Assembly (NCBI GenBank): GCA_902766805.1
Contig: CACXFF010000100.1
Coordinates: 1 to 6,867 of the forward strand
Source of the DNA: an uncultured Coriobacteriaceae bacterium
Lineage (GTDB): Bacteria; Actinomycetota; Coriobacteriia; Coriobacteriales; Atopobiaceae
DNA length: 6,867 nucleotides
Direction of reading: 5' to 3'
In this document: positions 1 through 5,946 of the stretch, piece by piece
Layout of the letters: the number at the start of each line of letters is the position of its first letter
Numbering within the stretch: the stretch's first letter is position 1
Program-made: the position numbers and the translations under genes
Notes under the pieces: generated by a model
What the model was told of the DNA's origin: nothing
What the model saw: only the letters and a program-made list of their open reading frames with translations
Database searches by the model: none

Positions 1-1041
1 AGCGCCGCGCGCATGGAGGGCTCCAAGAAGTACGCCAAGCAGGTCATGGGCCGCGCCGGCGTTCCCACCGCCGCGTGGCGCTCCTTCACCGACGAGTCCG
101 AGGCTGCGGCGTACGTCGCACGTCTCGACGGTCCCTGCGTGATCAAGGCAGACGGCCTCGCCGCGGGCAAGGGTGTGGTCGTGGCCACCACGCTGGACGA
201 GGCGCTCGAGGCCTTGGATACGTGCTACAGCGGCAAGCTTGGCCTCGCGGGCCAGGCCGTGGTCGTGGAGGAGTTCCTGCGCGGCCCCGAAGTCTCCATG
301 CTCTGCCTCACCGACGGCAAGACCGTGGTGCCGCTGGCCACCTCGCAGGACCACAAGCGCGCGCTCGAGGGCGACAAGGGCCCCAACACCGGCGGCATGG
401 GCGTGTACAGCCCGGTTCCCTTCGTGACCGACGAAGAGCTCGCGCAGATGGAAGACATCATGCGCCGTGTGGTCAAGCAGCTCGACGACGACGGCAGGAC
501 CTTCTCGGGCTGCCTGTACGGCGGCTTCATGCTCACCAAGGACGGCCCCAAGGTCCTGGAGTTCAACGCGCGCTTCGGCGACCCCGAGACCCAGGTCATC
601 CTGCCGCGCATGAAGGCCGACCTGCTCAAGGTCTTCCTGCAGATCGAGGCTGGCCAGCTGGACGAGGCAGAGATCGACTGGTCGGACGACTACGCTGTGT
701 CGGTCGTGCTCACCTCGGCGGGCTATCCCGACAAATACGAGACGGGCAAGCTCATCACTGGCGTGGAGGAGGCCGATGCGCTCGAGGGCGTCACGGTCTA
801 TCACGCCGGCGACAAGATGCACATGGAGAACCCGCCGCAGAAGCCTTCCGACCCCGTGGGCGAGGAGTTCCTGGTCACCAGCGGTGGCCGAGTGCTGGAC
901 GTGACGGCCGTCGCGCCGACCTTCGAGGAGGCTCGGACCCGCGCCTATGAGGCCTGCGAGCTCATCAAGTTCGAGGGCAAGACGCTGCGCCGCGACATTG
1001 GCGAGCGTGCCCTGCGCGGCCGCGACGCGTGGGAGATCTAG
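1..1041 (+). CDS. purD: Phosphoribosylamine-glycine ligase (GAR synthetase), 5'-truncated by window edge
   Basis: This enzyme joins phosphoribosylamine and glycine using ATP to make GAR, the second step of de novo purine synthesis in the cytoplasm. The reading frame is open from base 1 (Ser-Ala-Ala-Arg before the Met at 13). That Met aligns with the middle of the family motif 'AAQLEGSK' of E. coli PurD, so it is internal. Roughly 105 N-terminal residues (most of the N domain) lie upstream of the window. Visible ATP-grasp signatures are KADGLAAGKGV (about nt 154-186), ATSQDHKR and GPNTGGMGVYSP (about nt 337-414), and the metal/ATP-binding FNARFGDPETQ (about nt 562-594). The C-terminal domain ends with the usual GGRVL and RRDIG motifs and a normal TAG stop. 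Compared with E. coli, a short insertion (roughly 10-15 residues) sits before GGRVL, at about nt 820-880. The Nudix gene follows after 33 nt, suggesting one transcript. The identification is secure. Confidence 0.97.
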   Translation, partial: SAARMEGSKKYAKQVMGRAGVPTAAWRSFTDESEAAAYVARLDGPCVIKADGLAAGKGVVVATTLDEALEALDTCYSGKLGLAGQAVVVEEFLRGPEVSMLCLTDGKTVVPLATSQDHKRALEGDKGPNTGGMGVYSPVPFVTDEELAQMEDIMRRVVKQLDDDGRTFSGCLYGGFMLTKDGPKVLEFNARFGDPETQVILPRMKADLLKVFLQIEAGQLDEAEIDWSDDYAVSVVLTSAGYPDKYETGKLITGVEEADALEGVTVYHAGDKMHMENPPQKPSDPVGEEFLVTSGGRVLDVTAVAPTFEEARTRAYEACELIKFEGKTLRRDIGERALRGRDAWEI

Positions 1042-1074
1042 GACGCGGGTGCTGGGCAGCGACGAGGGGGAAGC

Positions 1075-1857
1075 ATGGATTCCGAAGAGATTCTAGAGCC
1101 CGAGGCTGAGGTCTTGGACGACGTCGAGCTGGTGGAGGCGTCGCAGGCGGCCAGCGCTTTTGCGCGGGCACAGGCTGCGGCGGCCTCCGACCTGCGCGAG
1201 GCGACGGAGACCTACAGCTACGACGGGGATCGTTCGGCGGCGGGCGCACACGAGAGTGGCGCACCACAGCGCCGTGACCTCGTGCTTCCCGAAGAAGACC
1301 CGCGTGACGCTGGCCTGCGCGAGCTGCCGCTTGCGGAGACCACGGAGTTCTCGGGCCGCATCTTCGACGTCAACCGCCTGTCGGTGCGCCTGCCCGACGG
1401 TCGCGAGGCCCTGCGTGACGTGGTGCGTCATCCTGGTGCGGTCGGCATCGTGGCGCTCACCGACGACGGGCGCATCTGCCTGGTGCGCCAGTACCGCTCC
1501 GCGCTCGACCGCGTGACGGTGGAGATTCCGGCGGGCAAGCTCGACCCGGGCGAGGACCCACTGGATTGCGCGCGCCGCGAGCTCACCGAAGAGACCGGCA
1601 TGGTGGCGGAACGCATCGCCTACCTCACGACCATCGCCACGTCGGTGGGTTTCGCCGACGAGCTCATCCACCTATACATGGCCACGGGCCTGAGCTATGC
1701 GGGGTCCGATCCGGATGCCGACGAGTTCATCAACGTGGACTTGGTGGAGCTCAATCAGCTGGTGGATGCCGTGCTCGACGGTCGCATCGAAGACGCCAAA
1801 ACCGTGGTGGGGGCGCTGGTCTGTGATGCCGTCGCGCACCGCCTGAGTACCGAGTAG
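1075..1857 (+). CDS. Nudix hydrolase, ADP-ribose pyrophosphatase (NudF-like), with N-terminal extension
   Basis: This is predicted to hydrolyse ADP-ribose or a related nucleoside diphosphate sugar to AMP plus a sugar phosphate. The complete Nudix box G-x5-E-x7-REL-x-EE-x-GM is at residues 154-176, so the Mg-binding glutamates are intact. Residues about 88-255 align well with Bacillus subtilis NudF: FSGRIFDV, VRHPGAVGIVALTD, VRQYRSALDR, VEIPAGKLDPGE, GFADE and a C-terminal EDAKT. Two features are odd. About 85 residues, rich in Ala and acidic residues, precede the homologous region, giving 260 aa against roughly 180-210 for the family. Also, the proline that typically lies about 15-16 residues after the box in ADP-ribose pyrophosphatases (SPGFADE) is Val191 (SVGFADE). 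The start is supported by GAGGGGG about 5 nt upstream and by the absence of a better in-frame start before the conserved domain. The exact substrate is uncertain. Confidence 0.9.
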   Translation: MDSEEILEPEAEVLDDVELVEASQAASAFARAQAAAASDLREATETYSYDGDRSAAGAHESGAPQRRDLVLPEEDPRDAGLRELPLAETTEFSGRIFDVNRLSVRLPDGREALRDVVRHPGAVGIVALTDDGRICLVRQYRSALDRVTVEIPAGKLDPGEDPLDCARRELTEETGMVAERIAYLTTIATSVGFADELIHLYMATGLSYAGSDPDADEFINVDLVELNQLVDAVLDGRIEDAKTVVGALVCDAVAHRLSTE

Positions 1858-1938
1858 GCAGCCGAGCACGAGCGCTTGGGCGCAGCACGGGGCCTAGAGG
1901 ACAGAACCGACCCCGCGCTGCGCGACAGAGAGGAACGC

Positions 1939-2712
1939 ATGGACACGCCAAAGCCGCGCCGCGCCAACGAGCTGACCGACGAGGAGGCCGCTGAGCTCTT
2001 TGCCCGCGTGGACCACACCGGTCACGACAACGAACTGCACGCCGCCAAACAGCGCGCTTACCGCAAAAAGACGGGCCATTCGGTGGAGGTCGACCCACTC
2101 TCGGGCGAAGACCCCTCGGGCGCCGACTACGAGAAGAAGATTCGCCGCACCAGCGTGCTGTTCATCGTCGCCACGTTGGCGGTCGTGATCGCCGCGCAGG
2201 TGATCGTCGCGCTGAACCGCCGCGCGACCACGACGAACTTGGCGCAGGAGGTCAACGTGGGCACCGTGACGGCGGCGCTGCGCAATGGCGTGAGCTGGGG
2301 CACGGGCTACACGCAGTTCCCGTACGAGTTCACGATCCAGGAGGCCGACGAGAACACGGGCCGCGTGGAGGTGACCGTGGTGGACAGCGACTCCTCCGAC
2401 GAGGCGGACACCTTCGCCCAGGCGCAGATCCAGGCCACGGCCTTTGGCATCAACGCGCTGCAGAACCCGCACGTGAACACGGTCATCTACCACACGGCCG
2501 TGCACCAGAGCGAGTCGGGCAAGATGCAGCACAGCCACCTGAACGGCCTGCTTCTGCCCACGGGCAAGATCAAAAACGTAGTGACCTTCACCTGGACGAA
2601 GAACCCGGCCAAGGGCTCGAACGGCTTCGACTGGTCGTGCAACATCTCGGGCGTCGACGACGCGATGGCCGAGAGGATTCGCGAGAAGACGGGCCTCGCC
2701 ACGGGCGAGTAG
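1939..2712 (+). CDS. Unrecognised single-pass membrane protein
   Basis: I do not recognise this family. From the ATG at 1939 it is 257 aa. Residues 1-70 are hydrophilic and charged, with an acidic patch (ELTDEEAAELF) and basic stretches (KQRAYRKK, YEKKIRR). A single strong hydrophobic helix follows at about 71-93 (TSVLFIVATLAVVIAAQVIV), then RR and an approximately 160-residue soluble domain. The positive residues before the helix suggest the N-terminus is cytoplasmic and the C-terminal domain external, although RR also follows the helix. The outer domain looks mixed alpha/beta and has one Cys (SCNISG). The frame extends upstream to a TTG at 1876, but ATG 1939 is preferred because GAGAGGA lies about 5 nt upstream. 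It sits 81 nt after the Nudix gene and 75 nt before purE, on the same strand. Nothing in it suggests a purine enzyme. It could be a cell-envelope protein co-expressed with the sortase. Confidence 0.8.
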   Translation: MDTPKPRRANELTDEEAAELFARVDHTGHDNELHAAKQRAYRKKTGHSVEVDPLSGEDPSGADYEKKIRRTSVLFIVATLAVVIAAQVIVALNRRATTTNLAQEVNVGTVTAALRNGVSWGTGYTQFPYEFTIQEADENTGRVEVTVVDSDSSDEADTFAQAQIQATAFGINALQNPHVNTVIYHTAVHQSESGKMQHSHLNGLLLPTGKIKNVVTFTWTKNPAKGSNGFDWSCNISGVDDAMAERIREKTGLATGE

Positions 2713-2745
2713 GTCTGCCTGTCCGAAGCGTACGAGGCTTGCCGC

Positions 2746-2751
2746 TATACT
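2746..2751 (+). promoter_or_regulatory. Possible -10 element upstream of purE
   Basis: TATACT lies 36 nt before the purE ATG in the 75-nt gap after the membrane-protein gene and matches a sigma70-type -10 box at five of six bases. No convincing TTGACA-like -35 lies 16-18 nt upstream (the bases there are CCGAAG), and there is no TGn extension. An internal promoter for purE is possible but weakly supported. Confidence 0.22.
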
Positions 2752-2787
2752 GAAGGAACGCAACGACGCCTGTCGAAGGGAGCGCTC

Positions 2788-3246
2788 ATGGCTGAGCCGC
2801 TGGTGGGAATCATCATGGGGTCTACGTCGGACCTGCCGGTCATGGAGGCCTGCACGCAGCAGCTTGAAGAGTTCGGCGTGCCGTATGAGCTGGTCATCGC
2901 CTCAGCCCATCGATCTCCTGCCAAGGTGCACGAATGGGCGTCTACGGCAGCCGACCGCGGCCTGCGCGTGATCATCGCGGCCGCCGGCAAGGCAGCGCAC
3001 CTCGGAGGCGTGGTGGCTGCCTACACTCCGCTGCCCATCATTGGCGTCCCCATGAAGACGAGCGACTTGGGCGGCATGGACTCGCTGCTCTCCATGGTGC
3101 AGATGCCTTCGGGCGTGCCCGTGGCCTGCGTCGCCATCAACGGCGCCAAAAACGCCGCCATCTACGCGACGCAGATCCTAGGCGCCACGATGCCCGCGTA
3201 CCGCGAGCGGGTGGTGAGTTTCAAGCAGGCCATGGCCGAGGCCTAG
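2788..3246 (+). CDS. purE: N5-carboxyaminoimidazole ribonucleotide mutase
   Basis: This enzyme converts N5-CAIR to CAIR in de novo purine synthesis and normally works with PurK, which is not in this window. The 152-aa length is typical. Motifs in order are GIIMGSTSDLPVM (residues 6-18, phosphate-binding), SAHRSP (with the catalytic-site His) and a loop AAAGKAAHLGG, followed by IIGVPMKTSDLGGMDSLLSMVQMPSG. The loop differs from the textbook AGAGGAAHLPGM of E. coli and B. subtilis: Gly becomes Lys and Pro becomes Gly. From memory, AAAGKAAHL and PMKTSDLGG occur in clostridial class I PurEs, so this is probably a lineage variant and not a defect. The start has GAAGGGA about 6 nt upstream. The sortase gene follows after only 12 nt, so the two are almost certainly co-transcribed. 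Confidence 0.95.
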   Translation: MAEPLVGIIMGSTSDLPVMEACTQQLEEFGVPYELVIASAHRSPAKVHEWASTAADRGLRVIIAAAGKAAHLGGVVAAYTPLPIIGVPMKTSDLGGMDSLLSMVQMPSGVPVACVAINGAKNAAIYATQILGATMPAYRERVVSFKQAMAEA

Positions 3247-3258
3247 CGGGGGCGGCCC

Positions 3259-4029
3259 ATGGCGCAGTCGGAACGCTTGACGATCGCGCAGCGCATCCTG
3301 TCCGATGCCCTGCTGGTGATAGGCGTCGGCCTGTTGGCGATGGCGGCGGGCCTCTGGCTGCGCTCGCAGCAGCGTTACGAGCGCGTGGAGCAAGCGGCCC
3401 AGGTCTTCCAGGAGTACGCGCTGCCGCCTGCCTCTGAGCCCGAGCGCAATCCGCCTACCGTGGACTGGGCGGGCCTGCAGGCAGTCAACCCGCAGGTCGT
3501 GGGTTGGGTCAGCATCCCGAACACCGTCATCAACTACCCGGTGTGCCAGGCTGCGGACAACGAGTACTACCTGCATCGCGCCCCCGACCGCACCGAGAAC
3601 GACGGCGGCTCCATCTTCCTGGACTGCGACAACACGGCCCCGGGCATGCTGGAGCGGCAGACCATCATCTACGGCCACCACATGAAGAACGGCGTGATGT
3701 TCAAGCAGGTTGCCGACTTCAACAACCAGGCGTTCTTCGACGCGGTGCCCACGGTCTGGTACTGCACGCCCCAGGCGACTTACCGCTGTGCCCCGCTGTG
3801 CCTCTACTATGCCGAGCCCAACGACCAGACCGTGCGGCGTTTCTCGTTCGAGACGAACGAGGACTACGCTTCCTACCTGTCCAGCATGTTGGCCAAGGCG
3901 GTCACGCGTGCGGCGGACGCCGAGGCCCGCGCTGCCGCCTTGCCGCAGATCTTCACGCTCTGCACCTGCAACTACATCGAGGGCCAAGGGCGTTCGGTGC
4001 TCGTGTGCACGGTGGAGCAGACCGTCTAG
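3259..4029 (+). CDS. Class B sortase (membrane transpeptidase)
   Basis: This is predicted to cleave a C-terminal sorting signal on secreted proteins and link them covalently to the cell wall or to pilin subunits. The 256-aa protein has an N-terminal anchor at about residues 17-34 (DALLVIGVGLLAMAAGLWLR), a short coil-like stalk, and a sortase beta-barrel from about residue 68. The catalytic triad is visible: His140 in IYGHHMKNGVMF, Cys237 in TLCTCNY, and Arg245 in GQGRSVLV. The HHMKNG motif and the helical insertion between His and Cys are typical of class B. It contains eight cysteines (96, 123, 169, 177, 181, 235, 237, 250), which is unusual for an exported sortase, and Cys235 replaces the common Ser/Thr two residues before the nucleophile. 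A G-rich stretch (GCGGGGGCGG) precedes the ATG. Its purine-gene neighbours give no clue to its substrate. The surface protein beginning at 6091 is one candidate. Confidence 0.93.
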   Translation: MAQSERLTIAQRILSDALLVIGVGLLAMAAGLWLRSQQRYERVEQAAQVFQEYALPPASEPERNPPTVDWAGLQAVNPQVVGWVSIPNTVINYPVCQAADNEYYLHRAPDRTENDGGSIFLDCDNTAPGMLERQTIIYGHHMKNGVMFKQVADFNNQAFFDAVPTVWYCTPQATYRCAPLCLYYAEPNDQTVRRFSFETNEDYASYLSSMLAKAVTRAADAEARAAALPQIFTLCTCNYIEGQGRSVLVCTVEQTV

Positions 4030-4044
4030 CGACAGGGGCCCGAT

Positions 4045-4078
4045 CCTGGTCAGCGTGGCTGGCCAGGTAAACAGTTTT
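4045..4078 (+). terminator. Possible intrinsic terminator or attenuator between the sortase gene and purM
   Basis: CCTGGTCAGC at 4045-4054 pairs with GCTGGCCAGG at 4058-4067 across a GTG loop: ten base pairs with one G-U wobble. The stem is followed by TAAACAG and then TTTT at 4075-4078. The stem is strong, but the T-run is short and starts 7 nt after the stem, so termination may be partial. It lies 16 nt after the sortase stop codon. The rest of this 151-nt gap (4030-4180) includes TATATC at 4120-4125, a possible -10 for purM without a clear -35. Confidence 0.5.
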
Positions 4079-4180
4079 GGCGATGCCGCGCGTCGGCCCT
4101 CGTGGCGCGGGAGCCTTTGTATATCCTTGTGTGTTGACCAAAGAGACCCTGCCGCAGCGCAGGCAACGAGGGGAGCAATC

Positions 4181-5320
4181 ATGTCCGAGGCCAAGCACGT
4201 GACCTATGCGGATTCCGGCGTGGACGTCGACGAGGGCGCCCGCGCGGTCGACGCCATCAAGGACGCCGTGAAGCAGACCGCACGTCCCGAGGTCATCGGC
4301 GGGTTGGGCGGCTTTGGCGGCCTGTTCTCCGCCGCGGCGCTCAAGGACATGGAGGACCCGATCCTCGTGTCGGGCACGGACGGCGTGGGCACCAAGCTCG
4401 CGCTCGCCCAGAAGCTTGGCCGCAATGACACGGTGGGCCAAGACCTCGTCGCCATGTGTGTGGACGACATCGTGGTCTCGGGCGCCGAGCCGCTCTTCTT
4501 CCTCGACTACGTTGCCATCGGCCACATCCAGGCCGACCAGATGGCCGACATCGTGCGCGGCATCGCCGACGGCTGCAAGCTGTCCGGCTGCGCCCTCATC
4601 GGCGGCGAGATGGCCGAGCATCCCGGTGTGATGGCTCCGGACGACTACGACCTCGCCGGCTTCGCCGTGGGCGTGGTGGACCGTCCCAAGATGATCGGTC
4701 CCGACAAGGTGCGCGAGGGCGACGTGATCATTGGCCTGCCGAGTTCTGGCATTCACTCCAACGGCTACTCGCTCGTGCGCAAGGTGGCCACCGAGGGCCT
4801 CAGCGTGGACGAGCTCAACGCCCCCCGCGCCGAGCTGGGCAACGAGTCGCTGGCAGACGCGCTGCTGCGCCCCACCACCATCTACGCCGGCGCGCTCGTG
4901 CGCGTGTTGGCGGCCGGCGCTCCCATCCACGCGATGGCGCACATCACTGGCGGCGGCATCACGGAGAACCTCAACCGCGTGCTGCCGGCCGACCTCGATG
5001 CGGTCGTGGACCGCGGCTCCGCCGACGGCACGCGTTGGGCGACGGCCGACGGCACCCTGCGCGGTGCTGCCGACGACGCGGCCGACGGTTGCCCCGTGGC
5101 GCCGGCTTGGGACGTGCCGCCCGTGATCGACTACGTGGTGGCCGCCGCGGGCCTCACGCCCGACGAGGCGTACAAGACCTTCAACATGGGCGTGGGCATG
5201 AGCGTGCTGTGCGCGCCCGACGATGTGGACGAGGTCTGCGAGGCGCTCGACGCCGAAGGCCTGCGTCCCTTCGTGATGGGTGAGGTCGTTCCTGGTACGG
5301 GCAAGGTCGTGTACCGCTAG
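4181..5320 (+). CDS. purM: Phosphoribosylformylglycinamidine cyclo-ligase (AIR synthetase)
   Basis: This enzyme uses ATP to cyclise FGAM to AIR, the fifth step of purine synthesis, making the substrate that PurK and PurE then carboxylate. From the ATG at 4181 (GAGGGGAG about 5 nt upstream) it is 379 aa. The open frame continues far upstream, but through the sortase gene in another frame, so that extension is spurious. Signatures include YADSGVDVDEGARAV (residues 9-23), the glycine-rich RPEVIGGLGGFGGLF (35-49), LVSGTDGVGTKL (62-73), GQDLVAMCVDDIV, GAEPLFFLDY, GGEMAEHPG, SSGIHSNGYSLVRK, AHITGGGITENL and YKTFNMGVGM. The family is normally about 345 aa. The extra length is mostly at residues about 279-308, a Gly/Ala/Asp-rich stretch placed between VLPADLDAVVDR and the conserved PPVIDYVV segment. 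The active-site motifs are all intact. Confidence 0.97.
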   Translation: MSEAKHVTYADSGVDVDEGARAVDAIKDAVKQTARPEVIGGLGGFGGLFSAAALKDMEDPILVSGTDGVGTKLALAQKLGRNDTVGQDLVAMCVDDIVVSGAEPLFFLDYVAIGHIQADQMADIVRGIADGCKLSGCALIGGEMAEHPGVMAPDDYDLAGFAVGVVDRPKMIGPDKVREGDVIIGLPSSGIHSNGYSLVRKVATEGLSVDELNAPRAELGNESLADALLRPTTIYAGALVRVLAAGAPIHAMAHITGGGITENLNRVLPADLDAVVDRGSADGTRWATADGTLRGAADDAADGCPVAPAWDVPPVIDYVVAAAGLTPDEAYKTFNMGVGMSVLCAPDDVDEVCEALDAEGLRPFVMGEVVPGTGKVVYR

Positions 5321-5364
5321 GCTTCTCGGCACATCTCTCTCTTTAAAGCAAGTCTGCCACCTGA

Positions 5365-5391
5365 CTTGGCCACGTTGCTCTCGCGGGGACG
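5365..5391 (+). repeat. 27-nt direct repeat, copy 1
   Basis: CTTGGCCACGTTGCT, a 3-nt spacer (CTC) and GCGGGGACG. It matches the copy at 5457-5483 at 24 of 27 positions, differing only in the spacer. Its last base is the first base of hairpin copy 1. A 6-bp inverted repeat CAAGTC/GACTTG (5349-5354/5363-5368) overlaps its left end. Confidence 0.85.
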
Positions 5392-5428
5392 TTGTTACCC
5401 TGGAGCCTTTGGCTCTGCGGTAACAAAC
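5391..5428 (+). repeat. Imperfect palindrome (hairpin), copy 1
   Basis: TTGTTACC (5392-5399) pairs with GGTAACAA (5419-5426). After a C-C mismatch, the inner arm TGGAGCC (5401-5407) pairs with GGCTCTG (5411-5417) through five Watson-Crick and two wobble pairs, closing a TTT loop. No T-run follows, so it is not a classical terminator, although it lies about 70 nt after the purM stop. A near-copy is at 5910-5946. Confidence 0.85.
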
Positions 5429-5456
5429 TCCGTCATGCGGCCCCTGCGTTTCCTGG

Positions 5457-5483
5457 CTTGGCCACGTTGCTTGGGCGGGGACG
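5457..5483 (+). repeat. 27-nt direct repeat, copy 2
   Basis: CTTGGCCACGTTGCT, spacer TGG, then GCGGGGACG; 24 of 27 positions are shared with copy 1, which begins 92 nt upstream. Here the repeat is followed by GGACGG instead of the TTGTTACC hairpin. A degenerate third version (CACGGCCTTGCTCGCG, about 5888-5903) precedes hairpin copy 2. Confidence 0.8.
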
Positions 5484-5572
5484 GGACGGCGTGAGCCACG
5501 GGGCATGTCCTCGGCGCCGGCTTTCGGAGGGCGTTGCGGTCTCGCGCGCTGGCGCGTGCTCGCCGTCGCGGG

Positions 5573-5603
5573 CCTGCTTGCTTGGCTGCGCCAACCAAGC
5601 AGG
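5573..5603 (+). repeat. Strong 12-bp hairpin within the intergenic region
   Basis: CCTGCTTG (5573-5580) pairs with CAAGCAGG (5596-5603). One C-C mismatch separates this from TTGG (5582-5585) paired with CCAA (5591-5594), leaving the 5-nt loop CTGCG. No T-run follows. Confidence 0.75.
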
Positions 5604-5660
5604 AGGTCGTCTCGCGCCTGCGGGATATGCCCCTACGGCTCCCGCCGTCCCTCCGCACCA

Positions 5661-5836
5661 GGGAAGATGACCGTGCTGTCCCTCTTTTCCAGGTGGGACA
5701 CTGGGAACGCTTTTGGCGCAGCAGGATGGAGCTGCGGAAGAGTTGGGGCCACTCCAGTGACCACTTCTCGGATGAACCCTCCGCCGGGGGACCGCTTGTC
5801 ACCGGCGGGTTGTCTCCATCTTCCCGGGCAGCACGG
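5661..5836 (+). repeat. Two adjacent long-range complementary pairs in crossing order
   Basis: GGGAAGATG (5661-5669) is the exact complement of CATCTTCCC (5817-5825). Immediately after the first arm, CCGTGCTGTCC (5671-5681) pairs with GGGCAGCACGG (5826-5836) over 11 bp with one G-U wobble. Because the 3' arms occur in the same order as the 5' arms, the two helices cross. With a 1-nt gap between the 5' arms and none between the 3' arms they can hardly coexist, so alternative structures are likely if this is an RNA. Smaller hairpins lie inside: TGTCCC/GGGACA (5677-5682/5695-5700), CGCAGC/GCTGCG (5717-5722/5731-5736) and CCGCCGG/CCGGCGG (5781-5787/5802-5808). The first of these competes with the 11-bp pairing. 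Confidence 0.6.
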
Positions 5837-5909
5837 CGTTGATGCTCGGACTACTTGGCCGTTCCTCCGTACCTGGCATATCGCTGCCACGGCCTTGCTC
5901 GCGTTGGGC

Positions 5910-5946
5910 GTTGTTACCTGGAAGCCTTTGGCTCTACGGTAACAAC
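5910..5946 (+). repeat. Imperfect palindrome (hairpin), copy 2
   Basis: GTTGTTACC (5910-5918) pairs perfectly with GGTAACAAC (5938-5946). The inner arm AGCC/GGCT closes the same TTT loop as copy 1, with a few mismatches between the two stems. The outer stem is conserved, and even extended by one pair, while the inner arm has drifted, which fits selection on the outer stem. No T-run follows. Confidence 0.85.

Noticed and set aside
1876..1938. TTG start for the membrane protein
   Set aside because: ATG 1939 has a better-spaced GA-rich ribosome binding site, and the extra 21 residues show no conserved character.
3710..4180. N-terminal extension of PurM upstream of 4181
   Set aside because: The frame is open only because it shadows the sortase gene. 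PurM homology begins right at the ATG with a good ribosome binding site.
5392..5426. Hairpin copy 1 as an intrinsic terminator of purM
   Set aside because: The stem is strong and close to the purM stop, but the bases after it (AACTCCGTC) contain no T-run, and a near-copy occurs far from any gene end.
3953..5506. Long minus-strand open frame opposite purM
   Set aside because: It is a His/Arg/Val-rich antisense shadow of a clearly coding GC-rich gene, with no recognisable domain.
5691..5707. T-box antiterminator-like AGGTGGGACAC
   Set aside because: It does not match the T-box core (AGGGTGGNACCGCG), and no specifier stem or following aminoacyl-tRNA or amino-acid gene is present.
5395..5942. 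Overlapping open frames on both strands of the intergenic region as genes
   Set aside because: They overlap in several frames, lack good ribosome binding sites and domains, and have compositions typical of GC-rich non-coding sequence.
5391..5946. Two hairpin copies as a CRISPR array or integron attC sites
   Set aside because: There are only two copies about 520 nt apart with no regular spacing. The arms do not fit the attC core pattern GTTRRRY, and no cas or integrase gene is visible.
5910..5946. c-di-GMP riboswitch (AAGCC...GGCTCTACGG resembles part of the GEMM core)
   Set aside because: The conserved GGCAAACC and GACGCAAAGCC blocks are missing, and the similarity reflects a palindrome shared with copy 1.
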